Source: Flavobacterium sp. SLB02
GTDB lineage: Bacteria > Bacteroidota > Bacteroidia > Flavobacteriales > Flavobacteriaceae
DNA length: 64,000 bases
NCBI RefSeq assembly: GCF_009664855.1
Contig: NZ_CP045928.1
Location: 310,001 to 374,000, forward strand
Direction of reading: 5' to 3'
Part shown: in pieces, positions 61,462 through 64,000 of the stretch
Position numbering within the stretch: the stretch's first letter is position 1
Layout of the letters: every line of letters starts with the position of its first letter
Translations under genes and position numbers: made by a program
The notes under the pieces: generated by a model
Database searches by the model: none
Seen by the model: only the letters and a program-made list of their open reading frames with translations
What the model was told of the DNA's origin: nothing

Positions 61462-64000
61462 ATGAAGAACATTAAAAGCTGCATTTTAAGTCTTGTATTA
61501 TTTCTTTCCATTTCCTTTAGTGCGATCGCTCAGGGATCAGATTTGTATTTTGATCATATCGATTACGATGTGAGTTTTTCGCAGAGCATGATTTCGAGTA
61601 TTCATCAAACCAAAAAAGGGTTTATTTGGATCGGAACCGCAAACGGATTAATTAGTTACGACGGCTACAGTTTTTTAAGATATGCTTACAATAAAGACAT
61701 TTTAAATACCATAAGCAACAACCATATTAATGTTGTTTTAGAAGATAACGAAAAACAGCTTTGGGTAGGAACCAATAACGGTCTGAACCTTTTTAATAAA
61801 AGAGAACGTGATTTTTTAAGAGTCGACGTCCAAAAAGTAAAAGGGGGTAGAAACTACATTTCATCTATCATTCAGGACGATCAAAACCGAATCTGGATTG
61901 GAACTTTTGGAGGCGTCAAACGCTTAAATAAAAAGCAGTATTTATTAGAAGAAATTTCAAACGATCATAATTCCCCTTTTAGAAAAAGCAGGGTTTTATC
62001 ACTGTTTTATGATCGTAATTATGGTGTTTTAGTAGGCACAGCAAAAGGACTGGATTGTTTTGACCCTAAAAACGGATCGCGAAAAGAACTTCCGAAAACT
62101 TTAAAAGAAAATGAAGCTTTAATCCATTCTAAGATTTGGAAAATAATTAAAGAAAAAAATGGCGATTTATGGTTTGCGACCGAAGCAAACGGAGTTTTTC
62201 ATTATAATGCAGCCGCAAATTCCGTAAAAAATTATCTTCAGAATTCCGGCAATAAGAAAAGTTTATCATCAAATTGGGTCAATGATATTGTGGCGGTAGA
62301 TGCCAATACGATTTGGTTTGCCACAAAAAACGGATTGTGCATTTATAAAAAAGACAAAAATGAGTTTACAAAATATCAGCATAATCCCCTTACAAGTTAC
62401 AGCTTGTCTGACGATGATGTAAAATGTTTCCTAAAAGACCGTCACGATGATATCTGGATAGGAACCAATGGCGGAGGTGTGAACTTTTTCCAGAAAACCA
62501 ATACTAATTTTACCAACGTAAGAGAGGTTATAAAACCCAATTTCGGATTAAACAGCGCCTTGGTAAATGCCGTTTCTAAAGAAAATAACAATGCTGTCTG
62601 GGTAGGAACAAACGGAGGCGGTTTGAATTTTCTGGATTTTAGAAACAACAAAAATTCTTCGTATTTAATCGATACCAATGATTTTGATAAAAGCGTCAAT
62701 ATGATTACGGCTTTAGTAAATCAGAATCAGGAAAGTTTGTTTTGCGGAACTTTCAACGGATTATTTAAGTTTAATAAAAACAGCAAAACATTCAGCAAAA
62801 TTCCGCTTTCTCCAAACCCCAAAGAACGCAGCCGACCGATAACTTCTTTGTTACTTGATAATAATGATTTATGGGTAGGAACAAACGGAAATGGATTAAA
62901 AAAAATACTGCCGGACGGAACCATAGAAAGTTATATGGCCGATGGAACTTCAAACGCGCTCAGCGATAATTTCATTACAGATATCGCAAACCGCGAAAAC
63001 GGCTTGTGGATTGCTACACAATACGGTTTGAACTTTTTTGATAAAAAACTTAAAAGAGTTACCAAAATCTATAAATCAGGAAAAGTCAGCGGATTGCCTA
63101 ATAACAGCCTTACGGTTATGTTTACCGATTCTAAGAAAAGATTTTGGGTAGGTTCTGAAAGTGGCGGCATCAATTTGTTGAATGAAAAAGCCGGACACTT
63201 TTTCGAAATCAACCGCGCGCTGGGTTTTACAGATGAAACCATAAAGAGCATTTCAGAAGATGCAAAGGGAAATATCTGGATCAGCGACAATAATTTGCTG
63301 TATAAAATCAGAACCAGGAAATTGAGAACAGCTCCCGCTATTTCTGATTTTGAAATTACTTCTTATTCCGCAAAAGACGGTTTAAAAGTAAAGCAGTTCT
63401 CGAACAACAGCAGTTTAAAATTAAATGATAACGAGCTAATTTTCGGATCTTCAAACGGATTGATTGTTTTTAATCCATCCAAACTCATAAAATCTCCGGA
63501 TAATGCAGAGATTGTTTTAACGAAGCTTATCGTGAACAATGAAGAAATCAGACCCGGAAGTAAAGAAGTGGAACTAAAAGAAGATATAAGTGAAACTCAG
63601 GAAATTACCCTGCATCATGATCAGGGATATATTGGATTGGAATTCAGTGCAATGAATTTTGTTTCTCCCGAAAAAAACGAATATGCCTATAAACTCGAAA
63701 GTTCCTTTAATAAAGACGATTGGCATACCATTGGTTCACAGCATTATATCAATCTTACCAATTTAAATTCGGGAACTTATCTCTTGAAAATTAAAACGGC
63801 AGATGGCGGTGGAAAATGGAATCCAGCCATTAAAACCTTAAAAATAATCATGTTACCGCCCTGGTGGAAAACATGGTGGGCTTATATTTTCTATTTCGGA
63901 TTATTACTAGCCGGATCCGTTTTATTATTTAGATTTTTAAGAAATCGTGAATTATTAAAACAAGCTTTTTATCTGGAACAAGTCGAGAAAGAAAGACAAG
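61462..64000 (+). CDS. Two-component sensor of HTCS / Reg_prop-Y_Y_Y type, 3' part outside window
   Basis: The frame opens at ATG 61462 with a signal peptide (ILSLVLFLSISFSAIAQ) and runs to the window edge (846 codons). Repeated Reg_prop motifs (IWIGTANGLISYDG, LWVGTNNGLNLF, IWIGTFGGVKRL, IWIGTNGGGVNFF, VWVGTNGGGLNF, LWVGTNGNGLKK) form two seven-bladed propellers, followed by a Y_Y_Y domain (about 690-780, ending LKIKTADGGGKWNPAIKTLKI) and a transmembrane helix (WWAYIFYFGLLLAGSVLLF). A coiled coil with RNRELLKQAFYLEQVEKERQ then leads towards a histidine kinase. Bacteroidota hybrid two-component systems of this kind sense oligosaccharides and control neighbouring SusCD loci. Whether it serves the locus in this window or genes further right is not visible. 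Confidence 0.88.
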   Translation, partial: MKNIKSCILSLVLFLSISFSAIAQGSDLYFDHIDYDVSFSQSMISSIHQTKKGFIWIGTANGLISYDGYSFLRYAYNKDILNTISNNHINVVLEDNEKQLWVGTNNGLNLFNKRERDFLRVDVQKVKGGRNYISSIIQDDQNRIWIGTFGGVKRLNKKQYLLEEISNDHNSPFRKSRVLSLFYDRNYGVLVGTAKGLDCFDPKNGSRKELPKTLKENEALIHSKIWKIIKEKNGDLWFATEANGVFHYNAAANSVKNYLQNSGNKKSLSSNWVNDIVAVDANTIWFATKNGLCIYKKDKNEFTKYQHNPLTSYSLSDDDVKCFLKDRHDDIWIGTNGGGVNFFQKTNTNFTNVREVIKPNFGLNSALVNAVSKENNNAVWVGTNGGGLNFLDFRNNKNSSYLIDTNDFDKSVNMITALVNQNQESLFCGTFNGLFKFNKNSKTFSKIPLSPNPKERSRPITSLLLDNNDLWVGTNGNGLKKILPDGTIESYMADGTSNALSDNFITDIANRENGLWIATQYGLNFFDKKLKRVTKIYKSGKVSGLPNNSLTVMFTDSKKRFWVGSESGGINLLNEKAGHFFEINRALGFTDETIKSISEDAKGNIWISDNNLLYKIRTRKLRTAPAISDFEITSYSAKDGLKVKQFSNNSSLKLNDNELIFGSSNGLIVFNPSKLIKSPDNAEIVLTKLIVNNEEIRPGSKEVELKEDISETQEITLHHDQGYIGLEFSAMNFVSPEKNEYAYKLESSFNKDDWHTIGSQHYINLTNLNSGTYLLKIKTADGGGKWNPAIKTLKIIMLPPWWKTWWAYIFYFGLLLAGSVLLFRFLRNRELLKQAFYLEQVEKERQ

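Overview
The window looks like a chromosome segment of a Flavobacterium-type member of the Bacteroidota. The DNA is AT-rich, there is a SusC/SusD pair, starts lack Shine-Dalgarno sites, and promoters carry the Bacteroidota -7 element TAnnTTTG. No RNA gene, integrase, transposase or CRISPR array was found.

Region 1 (1-25,013) reads as a peptidoglycan / amino-sugar scavenging locus. The left arm runs leftward: a SusC/SusD outer-membrane importer, a NamZ-type exo-muramidase (DUF1343), MurQ (MurNAc-6-phosphate etherase) and a sodium/solute symporter cut by the window edge. A DeoR-family regulator at 9,020 sits between the arms, and matching GCGTTATTTT repeats lie before susC and before nagB. The right arm runs rightward: a NagB-LmbE fusion, a FAD/Fe-S oxidase of the D-lactate / D-2-hydroxyacid dehydrogenase type, an esterase, a phosphoesterase-propeller fusion, a GHL10 (DigH-like) glycosidase, a GH20 hexosaminidase, a beta-lactamase-fold hydrolase and a second NamZ. 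Together they could take up muropeptides, trim them in the periplasm, split MurNAc-6P into GlcNAc-6P and D-lactate, and burn both. The MurNAc kinase is not in the window.

Region 2 (25,098-about 59,850) is a headless contractile-tail locus, best read as a tailocin or domesticated Mu-like tail. It has a predicted tail terminator, sheath, tube, two chaperone paralogues, hub, spike, gp25-like, LysM, J-like and I-like baseplate proteins, a collar/FnIII fibre, three long fibres with a common N-terminus, a DUF285 repeat protein, an M15 endolysin and a holin. No capsid, portal, terminase, integrase or AAA+ ATPase is present. It also carries a 754-aa polymorphic-toxin-like protein with a likely immunity gene, and a 1329-aa dual peptidoglycan-hydrolase protein with a lipoprotein partner.

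The most striking signal is regulatory. Seven transcription units, six leftward and one rightward, start from promoters with a 14-bp box (consensus TACTGAAACTACTG in the direction of transcription) placed 42-44 bp upstream of a TAnnTTTR-like -7 element. This resembles the common activator box of pyocin clusters. Two candidate regulators lie inside the locus: a 59-aa helix-turn-helix protein (37,689-37,868) and an XRE/S24 CI-like repressor (38,861-39,661) flanked by four AACATAT sites.

Region 3 (about 59,850-61,201) is a graveyard of broken lysozyme, CHAP-like and lipoprotein genes, as expected from turnover of effector-immunity modules. The right end (61,462 onward) is the sensor part of a two-component protein with Reg_prop and Y_Y_Y domains, cut by the window edge.
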